From positions 87,899-151,898 of the forward strand of contig ASZN01000008.1 in assembly GCA_000406005.1 (NCBI GenBank): DNA of 64,000 nucleotides, read 5' to 3'. Below are positions 1 to 8,673 of this stretch, piece by piece. The translations under genes were made by a program, and so were the position numbers. A model generated the notes under the pieces. That model saw nothing but the letters and a program-made list of their open reading frames with translations, made no database searches and was not told the DNA's origin. Source of the stretch: Candidatus Poribacteria bacterium WGA-3G. GTDB lineage: Bacteria; Poribacteria; WGA-4E; WGA-3G. Positions within the stretch are counted from its first letter, which is position 1. Every line of letters begins with the position of its first letter.

Positions 1-438
1 CCCGCCGAGTCCGGGTTCAACACTCATCGGTAGGACCAAGTCAATGTCTGAAAGGTAGGGAATAACTGCGGTGGTAGGTGTTTTCGGTGAAAATGCTAAG
101 CCGGGTTTAAGACCGTGTGCCTTAATCGCTGAGATAACTTCGTTAGGTTCATCACTGCTTTCGATGTGAAATGTGATGAAATCTGCGCCTGCTTCGGCGA
201 GTGCGTTGGTATAGCGGAGCGGATGCGTCACCATGATATGGACATCGAATGGGACTTCGGTTATTTGGCGAACGGCAGCAATAAGCGGCGGACTGATAGC
301 GAAGTTTGGCACAAATTCGCCGTCCATGACATCAAAGTGGAGCATATCCGCGCCGGCATCGACCATCCGTTTTACTTCATCTCCAAAACGGCTGAAGTCT
401 GCGGCGAGGAGTGAGGGTACGATTTTAGGGTTCGGAAT
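1..438 (-). CDS. rpe: Ribulose-phosphate 3-epimerase, partial, probable ATT start
   Basis: Interconverts ribulose-5-phosphate and xylulose-5-phosphate in the cytosolic pentose phosphate pathway. Reading the minus strand gives KIVPSLLAADFSRFG, then MLHFDVMDGEFVPN with the metal-binding His and Asp, HIMVTHPLRY, and LVLPMSVEPGLGG at the left edge. About 146 residues are visible; the rest lies outside the window. The reading frame opens at 465 and contains no ATG, GTG or TTG before the conserved KIVPSLLAADFS. The only start-like codon with a good ribosome site is ATT at 438-436, after AAGGAG. It follows the PASTA gene by 23 bases. The product is certain; the start codon is inferred. Confidence 0.9.
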   Translation of the reverse strand, partial: MPNPKIVPSLLAADFSRFGDEVKRMVDAGADMLHFDVMDGEFVPNFAISPPLIAAVRQITEVPFDVHIMVTHPLRYTNALAEAGADFITFHIESSDEPNEVISAIKAHGLKPGLAFSPKTPTTAVIPYLSDIDLVLPMSVEPGLGG

Positions 439-445
439 TTGGAGT

Positions 446-451
446 CTCCTT
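446..451 (-). promoter_or_regulatory. Ribosome binding site deciding the ATT start of rpe
   Basis: AAGGAG on the minus strand ends 7 bases before the ATT at 438. It is the only Shine-Dalgarno match between the PASTA stop codon and the conserved start of the epimerase, so it supports initiation at a non-canonical codon. Confidence 0.6.
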
Positions 452-461
452 CGGGCCTGCC

Positions 462-1442
462 TTATTTATAGAGTTTTTCGAGTAATTTTTCGCCATTTTC
501 AAGGACGATTACTTGTGTTTGCCCAAAGACGTGTACACCTTTGCGTTCGAGGTCAATCACTGCGCCGGGTGCGTACAATTGATCGATTACGGTGCGTTCA
601 CCTGAATCATCGGTAATCATAATTTTGACGTGGCGTGAGAGGTTTCGATTTTCGGCTTCTGTGACGTGGTACTGGAATGGGAGCAGTCTACCGACATTTT
701 CGAGTGATTCTTGCCCGCTAATTTCGAGAAGGATGAGGCTTCCGGTTTTTACGAGTACGCCGCCTGCAGGTTTGTGCGCGATAACCGCACCTTCAGGGAT
801 CCTCGGGTGTGAACTATATACGGTTTCAACATTGAGTCCGGCTGCTTCTAAGGCGACAAGTACTTCCGTAGCGGGTTGTTCTTGGAAATTTGGGAGTTGT
901 ATAGATTTTGGTGTCGGACCTTGGCTGACCAAAAGATTGACAGGGGTTCCACGTCGCTGGCCACCCCCTTCTGGTGGGGTTTGCGCGATGACGGTCCCTT
1001 GTAGATAGGTTTCGGAATGGACGCTGGCGACCTGATTTGGTTGAAAACCGGCAGTTCTGAGCGTCTGAATAGCGGCATCCTGATATTTTCCAATAACGGA
1101 GGGAACCGGAGCCAATTCCACGCCTATGCTGACGGTGATGGTGACGGGTTGGTAGTATTTGATTCTAAAGTTCGGCTCTGGGTCTTGTGCGATGATTTCG
1201 CCTTTTGGTGTTCCGCTACTCGCCTCGTGAATCTCTTTCGCGGGTCGAAGTCCGGCTTTATTGAGGATTGGGACAGCTTCATAGTAGGTCTTACCGATAA
1301 TGTTGGGTACAAGGACCTCTTCTGTCCGAACCCATCTTGGGACGACCACGAAGATGATTAGCACGCCGACTATACCGGACAGAATTAAGAAGTAGAGTAA
1401 AACCTTGACGACAGCAAATAGGGTATTATTAATTTGATTCAT
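462..1442 (-). CDS. Membrane-anchored protein with three PASTA domains, no kinase
   Basis: A 326-residue protein with a short cytoplasmic N-terminus, one membrane helix (about residues 12-34) and three extracytoplasmic PASTA domains at about 42-108, 109-176 and 180-246 (VPNIIGKTYYEA, VPSVIGKYQDAA, IQLPNFQEQPA). The final 80 residues are not recognised. PASTA domains bind peptidoglycan fragments and normally sit at the C-terminus of Ser/Thr kinases such as PrkC. The start overlaps the fmt stop by 4 bases, so the genes are probably translationally coupled. In many bacteria prkC lies between fmt and rpe; this protein sits in that slot without any kinase domain. A role in wall sensing is inferred. 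Confidence 0.85.
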   Translation of the reverse strand: MNQINNTLFAVVKVLLYFLILSGIVGVLIIFVVVPRWVRTEEVLVPNIIGKTYYEAVPILNKAGLRPAKEIHEASSGTPKGEIIAQDPEPNFRIKYYQPVTITVSIGVELAPVPSVIGKYQDAAIQTLRTAGFQPNQVASVHSETYLQGTVIAQTPPEGGGQRRGTPVNLLVSQGPTPKSIQLPNFQEQPATEVLVALEAAGLNVETVYSSHPRIPEGAVIAHKPAGGVLVKTGSLILLEISGQESLENVGRLLPFQYHVTEAENRNLSRHVKIMITDDSGERTVIDQLYAPGAVIDLERKGVHVFGQTQVIVLENGEKLLEKLYK

Positions 1443-2386
1443 AATGATGCCGTTAAAAGTTGTTCACCGGTCTGGACTTGGTATCCGTTAATAAAGTCGC
1501 CTGCTTCCATAGCCTTCTTGGTTGCGGGTTGGATTTTCAACAGTTGGAGTGCACCATCAGATGTTGCAACGAGTAGTTTCCGTTTTTCGACGATTTCGAG
1601 TGTCCCCGGTGGGGCATCGGGTGTCTGTGGAAGCGGTTGACAGTTGATAACCTTGAGTCTTAGATTGTCTCGGAAGAAGGTATACGCGCCGGGCCAGATT
1701 GCGGTGCCTCTGACGAGATTGTAAATTGTTGTTGCGGGTTGATGCCAGTTAATGTCTCCAATCTCTTTTGTCAGGCGTGGTGCGTGTGTTGCCTCGGCGT
1801 TGTTCTGTGGTGTTGATGGCGGTGGTGTGTCTCCGCGCATTTCGGACAGGCATTTGATGAGTTGATTGGCACCGAGTTGTGCCAATTGTTCTGTTAATGT
1901 GAAAGCGGTATCCTCATCTCGGATCGGGATATGGGTAGCAGAGATAATATCGCCTGTATCCTCGCCTGCGTCGAGTAGCATGAGTGTCACACCTGTTTCG
2001 GTTTCGCCGTTGATCAATGCCCATTGGATGGGTGCTGCGCCTCTGTATTTCGGTAGTAGAGACGGGTGCAGATTGATGGTTCCACAGGGCGGGATGTCTA
2101 AAACGGTTTGTGGTAAAAGTTGACCGAATGCAGCGACGACAGTTGTATCGGGTGCAAGGCGTTCAAGGGTGCGCACGACATCCGGTTTCCTCACTTTCTC
2201 AGGTTGGTAAACCGGTAAATTGTGCTCTGTTGCGACGATTTTAACAGGCGGCGGGTTGAGACGTTTTCCGCGTCCACTTGGCCGGTCGGGTTGTGTGACA
2301 ACGCCAATGATTTCAAACTTGTGGGTGATCAGTTCCGTGAGTGCTGGCAGAGCGAACTCACTGGTTCCCATAAAGAGAATACGCAT
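1439..2386 (-). CDS. fmt: Methionyl-tRNA formyltransferase
   Basis: Transfers a formyl group from 10-formyl-tetrahydrofolate to initiator Met-tRNA. The 315-residue length is typical. The N-terminus MRILFMGTSEFALPAL begins the Rossmann-like fold. The catalytic signature INLHPSLLPKYRGAAP is followed by VTLMLLDAGEDTGDI, which carries the conserved Asp. The C-terminal OB-like domain follows from about residue 205. It overlaps the PASTA gene by 4 bases (ATGA). Confidence 0.97.
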   Translation of the reverse strand: MRILFMGTSEFALPALTELITHKFEIIGVVTQPDRPSGRGKRLNPPPVKIVATEHNLPVYQPEKVRKPDVVRTLERLAPDTTVVAAFGQLLPQTVLDIPPCGTINLHPSLLPKYRGAAPIQWALINGETETGVTLMLLDAGEDTGDIISATHIPIRDEDTAFTLTEQLAQLGANQLIKCLSEMRGDTPPPSTPQNNAEATHAPRLTKEIGDINWHQPATTIYNLVRGTAIWPGAYTFFRDNLRLKVINCQPLPQTPDAPPGTLEIVEKRKLLVATSDGALQLLKIQPATKKAMEAGDFINGYQVQTGEQLLTASL

Positions 2387-2401
2387 TTTTGATTATTAAA
2401 T

Positions 2402-2950
2402 TCAGAAGCGGATTTGAAGGAGCGGTATTGCTAAACCGATAGCGGGTTCGTTTGCCCATCTGTTGAGTCTGTTGTTTAGGGTGGCTTCTCGTGACATCTC
2501 TCTGTACCTTGCTATGTATGGGTCTGTTTTGGACAAGCGGGCAATGGTTCCTTCAGGGTCTTGTTCTTCAGTTGGCGGTTCTTTGGGTTCTGGCACGCGT
2601 GGTGCGGATCGGTCAACATTACGTGTCTGTAGCCAATCCCATACGCCGATGAATAGCGACAACGAAACGGCACCGATCCCAACGATGCGATAGTCCTGTG
2701 GTGTCAATTCGGGTGCAAACAAATTTTCACGATACATCTTTATCCCTCTGACAGCGATGTAACTGTGAATAGCGGTGAAGGGTAGCGAACTTAGCGTAAT
2801 AATCTCAAATCGCCGTAATGCGCTTTCGCTGTAGTCGGCAGGGTCTTCTTGTGCTGGTGGTTCTGCCTGAAATTGCGCTGTTGCTTGGGAGGTTACCCAA
2901 AAAAGGGAAACTAAGCTCATCAAGAGCAATCGGGTGCTAAATTTATACAC
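2402..2950 (-). CDS. Predicted exported membrane protein of unknown function
   Basis: 182 residues. A signal peptide ends around STAQATAQ (residues 1-25). Two hydrophobic stretches follow, at about 50-68 (ITLSSLPFTAIHSYIAV) and 88-106 (IVGIGAVSLSLFIGVW), then a Pro/Glu-rich segment and a short C-terminal helix. The start is GTG at 2950, preceded by GGAGAA. It lies between lspA and fmt, 15 bases upstream of fmt, so it is probably co-transcribed. I do not recognise the family. Confidence 0.7.
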   Translation of the reverse strand: MYKFSTRLLLMSLVSLFWVTSQATAQFQAEPPAQEDPADYSESALRRFEIITLSSLPFTAIHSYIAVRGIKMYRENLFAPELTPQDYRIVGIGAVSLSLFIGVWDWLQTRNVDRSAPRVPEPKEPPTEEQDPEGTIARLSKTDPYIARYREMSREATLNNRLNRWANEPAIGLAIPLLQIRF

Positions 2951-3037
2951 GGGTCTTCTCCATAAATGCAGAATAGTATTCGATGTCTACTGTATGTATT
3001 GTATCCGATTCAGTGAATATGTACTGTAGATGATGTC

Positions 3038-3550
3038 TCAGGTTTCTTGGTGTTGGTTGCGATTTTGGAAGAGGTAGACAATAAGCATGCCTGCTCCGAT
3101 ACAGACAGAAACATCAGCGACGTTAAAAGTGGGCCAAAAGAGTCCTTTATTGACAATACCGAACTGAAGGAAATCAATCACTTCGCCTAAAAAGATTCTG
3201 TCAATGAAGTTCCCGACAGCACCACCGAGTAGAAACCCGAGGGAGACCTGCATCCATCGGCTCTCTCGGAATCGGAGATAATAGGAAAAGATGAAGATCA
3301 GTGCGACAACGGTAATGATAATGAGCAAGAACCGATGTCCTGCGAGTACACCGAAAGCTGCCCCGGTGTTTCTATCGTGTCGGAGGTTGAAGAAACCGGG
3401 AATAATCGGGATGATCTCAGTTACCTGTGTGATATGCGTCTGTACGAGCCGTTTGGTTCCCCAATCGAGTATTAAGACAGGAAAGGCCACACAAATCAAG
3501 GGGATAACATTTTGCCATGTGTTTGTTTTAGGTGGTTGGGTCGTATTCAT
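3038..3550 (-). CDS. lspA: Lipoprotein signal peptidase (signal peptidase II)
   Basis: An inner-membrane aspartic protease that cleaves signal peptides from prolipoproteins. Four membrane helices are visible. The two catalytic aspartates lie in GGAVGNFIDRIFLGEVIDF and FNVADVSVCIG, and NTGAAFG is also present. I chose ATG at 3550 (170 aa) instead of the farther ATG at 3586 because 170 residues is the usual family length and GGAAG lies just upstream. The gene overlaps the end of the IleRS-like gene by 23 bases, which points to coupling. The ileS-lspA order is common in bacteria. Confidence 0.93.
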   Translation of the reverse strand: MNTTQPPKTNTWQNVIPLICVAFPVLILDWGTKRLVQTHITQVTEIIPIIPGFFNLRHDRNTGAAFGVLAGHRFLLIIITVVALIFIFSYYLRFRESRWMQVSLGFLLGGAVGNFIDRIFLGEVIDFLQFGIVNKGLFWPTFNVADVSVCIGAGMLIVYLFQNRNQHQET

Positions 3551-6200
3551 TCTTCCGTGCTTCCCATTCCGCTTTTGCGTTGTCATTCTTTATGTTGGAA
3601 GGCATCGAACTATTTTCGGTGAGATGCGAGAGATCGTGCCAGTTTTTTTGAAAAATACTATGGTTTCCATTTACACCGTCTATAGAAGTGCGTCGATAAA
3701 ACTGTTCGGCTAAAAACGGTGTTAAGGGTGCCAGCCGTTGTAGGAGTGTGGTTGTTATCTGTGAAAGCGTCATCTGTGCTGCGCGCAGCGTTTTCGTTGG
3801 ACGGGATTCCAAGGTCCGTACATAAAAGTGCAGATCGTCTTGACAGAAGTTGGTTAACATTTTCCACATTTCATGAAAATTCCCTGCTTGATATGCGTGC
3901 TGTATCTCTTGCAAAAGCTGCTCGGTAACGGTTATTGCCAGTGCATCGATGTTCTGTTGTGTTCCTGATGTCTGAATATCCGTATGCGTTGGTGCGCTTG
4001 CGAAACCTGTTTCACTCTCTTGTTCATCAATGTCGGTGGGATGTTGTGCTTCTTTATCGGCTTCGGGGTGAGAATCGAGTAAGAGTGGATAGAGATAACT
4101 GCTGATCTCATCGAAGAGGGCGTGCAGCTGCTGGTATTGTATGCGTCGGTTTTTGGCAAGTTCTTCGAGTTGTTCGGCTTTCATCTGTTTTGTGCTATTG
4201 TTGGGTGTTATAGCGACGAGACGGACCACATCAGCTGGATATTTGTTAAGAAACGCATCTTCAATTTCGATATCGCTATTAATTTTGGGTAATGTTTTAA
4301 GTTTTAGTTGCTTAAAGGGTTGACTTTCTTTAATCGGGCGACTTCTGCTAAGTGCGGCGGAGATGACACTGATCTCAGCGAGCCATTTTGTCCATTCATA
4401 ATCGTCAATGCTCGTTTGTGGGACAAACATGATACTGGTGTGTCCGCCGAGTGGTTTCTTGAAATCGGAGTTGTCAATGATTTGAAGCAGATTGGCGAAA
4501 TGGCTGTCGATAAGTGTTGCCTCTTTGCGGAAGTCGGATGAATTACAGATTGCGCATCGCGTATCGGCAGGCAAGAGTTCTTCGATGCTTAATCCGAACC
4601 AGAATTCAAAGCTGCGTTGGATGGAATTACGGATTGCTGTGAGTGTATTTTTATCCGTGAGAGGTTCATCACACTGGTCGCAGAGTAGGATTGGGAGTGG
4701 CATTCCCCATTGGCGTTGTGTTGAGACTTGCAGGTCTCTGAAATTATGTACGACATTTCGGACATCACCGATCCGTTTATGTTCAGTTTCGCCGTAATTA
4801 TCCCAATATTCTCCTGCTTTGAGAGCATTGGCGGTGTCTCGGTTTTCTGAAATAGAGAACACCCATTTAGAGCATGGGCGAAAAACGGCGAGTTCCTTAC
4901 AGCGCGGACAGTGGGATCCATGGGTTTCATCGTTGTTCGTTTTTAGGATGTATCCGTATTTTTCGAGTTGCGGGACAATAAACTTTTCGGCATCAAAGAG
5001 ATAGAGCCCGCACAATTGCCCGGCTTCTTCGGTGAATTTTCCTGTCTCATCGAAGATAGGTATGGCATTTATATCTAACGCTTGTGCGATATCGTAGCTG
5101 AGTTGATGGTGTGCTGGATTTAGCGGGATAACGCCGGATTTTAGGAAGTGTGTTAATTCGTCAGTGGTTTTTTCGACAACGGATTCGGGTATGAGCGTAA
5201 TGCTTAATTCTTTTGACGGGAAGATCGGATGTGCTACGACGTATTGTGCGAGTTCGGTCGCATCAATCTCTTTAACGAGTTCGGGTTGCGTGCTTTCCTT
5301 CGTGAGATTTTTACAATAGTGTTCAAATTGTGGTGCTGCGAAAAGTAGATATTCCTTGTCGTTTTTGGTGAGCAGATAGGTTGTGTCGCTGGTAATTCCG
5401 AGTTCAATGGTGCCGGCTATCTCCCAGAGATGTTGTATCTGGATGCAAAAAGAGACATCGACCCCAAATTCTTCCAATCCTAAGCTAAATGGGAACTTGA
5501 TATAGCCGTTCAAGACGTGTGTCGGCATCCGTAAGAGGTTCGTTTCGTTCAGTGGTGCTGCGCACTTCGGGCACCATGGACTCAATTGGGGTAGGTCGTG
5601 TAGGTAGTCAGAATCACGGAGTCTGCTTATGAGTGCGATGAGTCTTGCTTCTTGGCGCGATTCGAGGGTTTTTTGCGAGGCTGCCCAATCGGCAAAAATA
5701 CCGAGTTGATGGAGTTTCTGTTTCTGGATTCCTAATTCCTGCTTGTGCCGTGCGCGACATCGTTTACGAAGGACAGAGGGTTTGAGTGGCGTTTTAGATT
5801 TCGCGTCTGAGATAACCGCTTCTTCAATCCAGAAGGGGTAGGTTTCCCATGCGGGTACGTGTGCGACTTGATGCCCCTGCATTAGAGACGCTTTGAGGAA
5901 GATGTCTTGAGAGATTTTTCTACAGAGTGTATCGTGGGTGAGTGTATCAACAGAAGTCGGGATTTCACGGAGGACGTAAGTTTCCGGTTGAGAGGCGTGG
6001 TGCTGCGAATTTGGTTTCAACGCGGTGCGGTCTGTAGAATTCGTTTTCTTGCTGGCGAGCGGGAAAACAGTGGCGTTTTCCCAAGTTTCCAGAACGGCGT
6101 TTTCCGATGTCCGATCCATCAATTCGGGATTCTCTTCCGTTTTCTTGGTTTTACCACGTTTACGCGTCGTATTTTTTGCGGGAGCGTCTTGTTTTCTCAT
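3528..6200 (-). CDS. Isoleucyl-tRNA synthetase-like protein lacking HIGH and KMSKS
   Basis: 890 residues. The fold of class Ia IleRS can be followed throughout: after a 70-residue Lys/Thr-rich extension, ETYVLREIP...MQGHQVAHVPAWE matches the catalytic core, the middle (GKFTEEAGQLCGLYLFDA) matches the CP1 editing domain, VSTQRQWGMPLPILLCDQC matches the second core half, and the C-terminus (FCQDDLHFYVRTLESRPTK, LTPFLAEQF) matches the anticodon-binding domain. The signatures are gone: the HIGH position reads THDT (about 88-91), the GWDxHGLP position reads AWETYPFW, and KMSKS reads LPKINSD. It sits between yggT and lspA, the usual place of ileS. It is probably not an active synthetase; its actual role is unknown. 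Confidence 0.85.
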   Translation of the reverse strand: MRKQDAPAKNTTRKRGKTKKTEENPELMDRTSENAVLETWENATVFPLASKKTNSTDRTALKPNSQHHASQPETYVLREIPTSVDTLTHDTLCRKISQDIFLKASLMQGHQVAHVPAWETYPFWIEEAVISDAKSKTPLKPSVLRKRCRARHKQELGIQKQKLHQLGIFADWAASQKTLESRQEARLIALISRLRDSDYLHDLPQLSPWCPKCAAPLNETNLLRMPTHVLNGYIKFPFSLGLEEFGVDVSFCIQIQHLWEIAGTIELGITSDTTYLLTKNDKEYLLFAAPQFEHYCKNLTKESTQPELVKEIDATELAQYVVAHPIFPSKELSITLIPESVVEKTTDELTHFLKSGVIPLNPAHHQLSYDIAQALDINAIPIFDETGKFTEEAGQLCGLYLFDAEKFIVPQLEKYGYILKTNNDETHGSHCPRCKELAVFRPCSKWVFSISENRDTANALKAGEYWDNYGETEHKRIGDVRNVVHNFRDLQVSTQRQWGMPLPILLCDQCDEPLTDKNTLTAIRNSIQRSFEFWFGLSIEELLPADTRCAICNSSDFRKEATLIDSHFANLLQIIDNSDFKKPLGGHTSIMFVPQTSIDDYEWTKWLAEISVISAALSRSRPIKESQPFKQLKLKTLPKINSDIEIEDAFLNKYPADVVRLVAITPNNSTKQMKAEQLEELAKNRRIQYQQLHALFDEISSYLYPLLLDSHPEADKEAQHPTDIDEQESETGFASAPTHTDIQTSGTQQNIDALAITVTEQLLQEIQHAYQAGNFHEMWKMLTNFCQDDLHFYVRTLESRPTKTLRAAQMTLSQITTTLLQRLAPLTPFLAEQFYRRTSIDGVNGNHSIFQKNWHDLSHLTENSSMPSNIKNDNAKAEWEARKNEYDPTT

Positions 6201-6293
6201 ATTTTATACGGTTGCTTGTAAACCGCCTGTTAATTAGAGGTGGTTATATTTTTCTCTGAGTCGTTTCTCTGCTTATTCGGTGTATTCGTCCAT

Positions 6294-6566
6294 TTATGAC
6301 CTAAGCATCCGAGCCAGAATATGTAAAAGAATAATTAGTATGAAAGGTGAAATGTCGATACCGAAGTTGCGAGATACTGGTCCGAGTGCTTTACGAATCG
6401 GGCTTAGAACAGGATCGACGAGGCGACTTGTGAACCGATAGATTTGTCTGATGCTTGAATTTTTGGTGCCGAAAACGAACCAAGAAAGTAGTGCATTTCC
6501 GAAAACAACGAATGCATAAAGGTCAAGCAATCGGGCGATGAACCAAGCGAAGTTATGTATAGGCAT
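6294..6566 (-). CDS. yggT: YggT family membrane protein
   Basis: 90 residues with two membrane helices (about 8-28 and 68-88) and the central YggT signature: ALLSWF, then TSRLVDPVLSPIRK and GPVSRNFGIDISPFI. The family is a small inner-membrane protein found beside yggS and proC in many bacteria, with proposed roles in osmotic homeostasis or cell division. It lies 24 bases after proC and 93 bases before the IleRS-like gene. Confidence 0.93.
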   Translation of the reverse strand: MPIHNFAWFIARLLDLYAFVVFGNALLSWFVFGTKNSSIRQIYRFTSRLVDPVLSPIRKALGPVSRNFGIDISPFILIILLHILARMLRS

Positions 6567-6590
6567 AGTTTCTGTTGTTATCTGGTCGAA

Positions 6591-7403
6591 TTATGTGTTG
6601 CCGAGTTCTTCCGCTCGTTTTGTCGCCGCCAGAACGGCTTCGGTGAGCGTTGCACGCAAACCTCCATATTCCAAAGCGTGAAGTCCGGCGGCGGTTGTCC
6701 CACCGGGTGTTGTAACACGATTTTTGAGAACTGCTGGATGTTCTTGGGTTTCAGCTAACATCTTTGCTGCGCCTAAAACTGTATGGATTGCGAGTTGTTG
6801 TGCATCTGTTCGCGGTAGCCCGACATGGACACCGCCATCGGCGAGTGCTTCGATGATGAGTGCGACATAAGCGGGTCCGCTACCACTTAATCCGGTGACA
6901 GCATCAAGATGCCGTTCCTCCATGACTAAAGAGGTACCACAGGCGTTGAAGATTTGCTGCGCTATTTTAAGGTGTTCGGTATTCACTTGCGTGCCTGCTG
7001 TTAGTACGGATATCGCAGCACCTACTGATGCGGCGATATTTGGCATCACCCGTACGATCGGTGGTGTCGTGTCAAAATAAGATTCGAGTGTTGAGGTCGT
7101 GACACCTGCTGCGATGCTGATGATCCATTGTGGTGCTGATAAGTGGTGTGCGACTTGCGGTAGAATGCTTGGAACAGCTGCGGGTGGCACTGCACAAAAG
7201 ATAACGTCTGCCTTTTCTACTAAGCCTGCGATGTTGCCTGCGTCGTTGGTGCCTTTTTCATCACAGAGCTGCTCTACGAGGACGTTGTCTAAGTCAGTGA
7301 CCCAGATCTGCCCTGCGGGGAATACCACATCAGCGATACTCCGGACGACGATGCCTCCCATTTTTCCGACACCTATTACACCTAAATGAAGGTCTTTTAC
7401 CAC
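6591..7403 (-). CDS. proC: Pyrroline-5-carboxylate reductase
   Basis: Last step of proline synthesis: reduction of pyrroline-5-carboxylate with NAD(P)H. 270 residues, the usual length. The N-terminal Rossmann motif is LGVIGVGKMGGIVVRS. RVMPNIAASVGAA matches the substrate loop, and the C-terminal signature is LSGSGPAYVALIIEALADGG with RVTTPGGTTAAGLHALE. It is separated from yggS by a 200-base repeat-filled spacer. Confidence 0.97.
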   Translation of the reverse strand: MVKDLHLGVIGVGKMGGIVVRSIADVVFPAGQIWVTDLDNVLVEQLCDEKGTNDAGNIAGLVEKADVIFCAVPPAAVPSILPQVAHHLSAPQWIISIAAGVTTSTLESYFDTTPPIVRVMPNIAASVGAAISVLTAGTQVNTEHLKIAQQIFNACGTSLVMEERHLDAVTGLSGSGPAYVALIIEALADGGVHVGLPRTDAQQLAIHTVLGAAKMLAETQEHPAVLKNRVTTPGGTTAAGLHALEYGGLRATLTEAVLAATKRAEELGNT

Positions 7404-7442
7404 TTTTCTCTCCCGACAGTACCGATGTTGGATGCCTCTACA

Positions 7443-7600
7443 GCGGGGTTAGAAACCCCGCCTGCAGGGGCGGTTGCGTAAGTTTCGACCTAATGATCAC
7501 TTACAAGCGGGGTTGCAAACCGCGCCTGCATTGACGGTTGCGTAAGTCTCGATCTAATGCCTCCTACAAACACGGTTACAAACCGCGCCTGCATTGACGG
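7443..7600. repeat. Three tandem REP-like palindromes (GCAG family)
   Basis: Three degenerate copies at about 60-base spacing, beginning near 7443, 7505 and 7570. The best copy reads GCGGGGTT-AG-AAACCCCGC followed by CTGCA. Each copy is followed by similar sequence (GGTTGCGTAAG). On the minus strand the element reads GCAG then a GC-rich hairpin. Related copies lie at 14491, 24897, 58303 and 58371. Confidence 0.85.
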
Positions 7601-7614
7601 TTGTGTAAGTGCTG

Positions 7615-8316
7615 TTACGGTGAAGGCTCAAAGATTGCGCGACCGATTCTAACGAGATTGGCGCCTTCTTCTATTGCGATCTCAAAATCGTTTGTCATTC
7701 CCATAGAGAGATAGCGCATGGTAACGCTGGGGAATTTTTCGGTTTCTATCTTTTCGGATAGTGATCTGAGTAACGCGAAAGCGGGACGATTTGCCTCTGG
7801 TGAAGGACTTAACTGCCCCATTGTCATTAGACCGATGATATTCACAGTCGGAGATGCTTGTGCATCTGCCATGAAGGTGAGTAGCTCGTCGGCATTTAAG
7901 CCGTATTTACTTGCTTCACCGGTTGTATTCACCTGGATGAGGACATCTACCGGTTGTGTACGTTCTTCGGAACGGCGTGCGATTTCTGTTAAGAGCCGTA
8001 AGCTATCGACCGAATGAATCAGCGAGAACATCTCAAGGGCGGCTTTCACCTTATTGCGTTGTAGGTGTCCGATAAGATGCCAGCGACAGGTTTTAGGGTC
8101 CGCTATAGCATCTGTGGTGTATTTTTGCTGCGCCTCTTGTACTCGGTTTTCACCGATATTTTTGACACCTGCTTCGAGAATTGTCTGTATTTCTGATATT
8201 GAACGTCCTTTTGTAACAGCGACGAGTTCTATTGAATCCGGTGTGCGATTGCTTCGTTCCGCTGCGCGGGTGATACGTTCGTTGAGAGTGTGGAGATTAT
8301 TGACAATCGGATTCAA
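7615..8316 (-). CDS. yggS: YggS family PLP homeostasis protein
   Basis: 233-residue alanine racemase-like TIM barrel that binds pyridoxal phosphate without known catalysis and acts in vitamin B6 and amino-acid homeostasis. Signatures: ELVAVTKGRS with the PLP lysine, IGENRVQEAQQKY, WHLIGHLQRNK, LIQVNTTGEASKYG, GLMTMGQ and LSMGMTNDFEIAIEEGANLVR. The neighbours proC and yggT are its usual company. Confidence 0.96.
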   Translation of the reverse strand: MNPIVNNLHTLNERITRAAERSNRTPDSIELVAVTKGRSISEIQTILEAGVKNIGENRVQEAQQKYTTDAIADPKTCRWHLIGHLQRNKVKAALEMFSLIHSVDSLRLLTEIARRSEERTQPVDVLIQVNTTGEASKYGLNADELLTFMADAQASPTVNIIGLMTMGQLSPSPEANRPAFALLRSLSEKIETEKFPSVTMRYLSMGMTNDFEIAIEEGANLVRIGRAIFEPSP

Positions 8317-8379
8317 TTGTACACCTCTCGCCTTGTCTTGTGAATGTCTTCTCTTTTTTTGATTCTAATATTAGTGCGA

Positions 8380-8673
8380 TTATAGGTTTTGTGGGGTATC
8401 CAGATGATCTGCTGATTGTGTATCTTCGGATTTTAAAGGTTGATTAATATGAAAGAGTATCCCAATGACGGCGACCAGTGCGGCGATACTAATAATCCCG
8501 ATACCGACTGTTATCGTATATGTTGCCTCCATGTAAACCTGTGTTACTTGGACTGCGGTGCTGCTTTCTTCCAGAGTTCTCTGATACCTGTTAGGATGGA
8601 CACCTCCGAGTACGATAAAAACAGCCCCAACAATACCGATAGTAATTGATAATGTTGCAAATAGCGTGCGCAT
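8380..8673 (-). CDS. Small membrane protein, two helices, unknown function
   Basis: 97 residues. Helix 1 is about 5-25 (FATLSITIGIVGAVFIVLGG) and helix 2 about 53-75 (ITVGIGIISIAALVAVIGIL), joined by a polar loop; the tail is acidic and soluble. It lies 63 bases upstream of yggS on the same strand and may head that operon. No family recognised. Confidence 0.6.
   Translation of the reverse strand: MRTLFATLSITIGIVGAVFIVLGGVHPNRYQRTLEESSTAVQVTQVYMEATYTITVGIGIISIAALVAVIGILFHINQPLKSEDTQSADHLDTPQNL

Noticed and set aside
3538..3586. Upstream ATG for lspA at 3586
   Set aside because: Would add 12 basic residues inside the IleRS-like gene; the ATG at 3550 gives the usual length and has a ribosome site.
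7443..7600. Three repeats at about 60-base spacing, CRISPR-like at first sight
   Set aside because: The sequences between repeats are also similar to one another and the same palindrome occurs singly elsewhere; it is a REP cluster.
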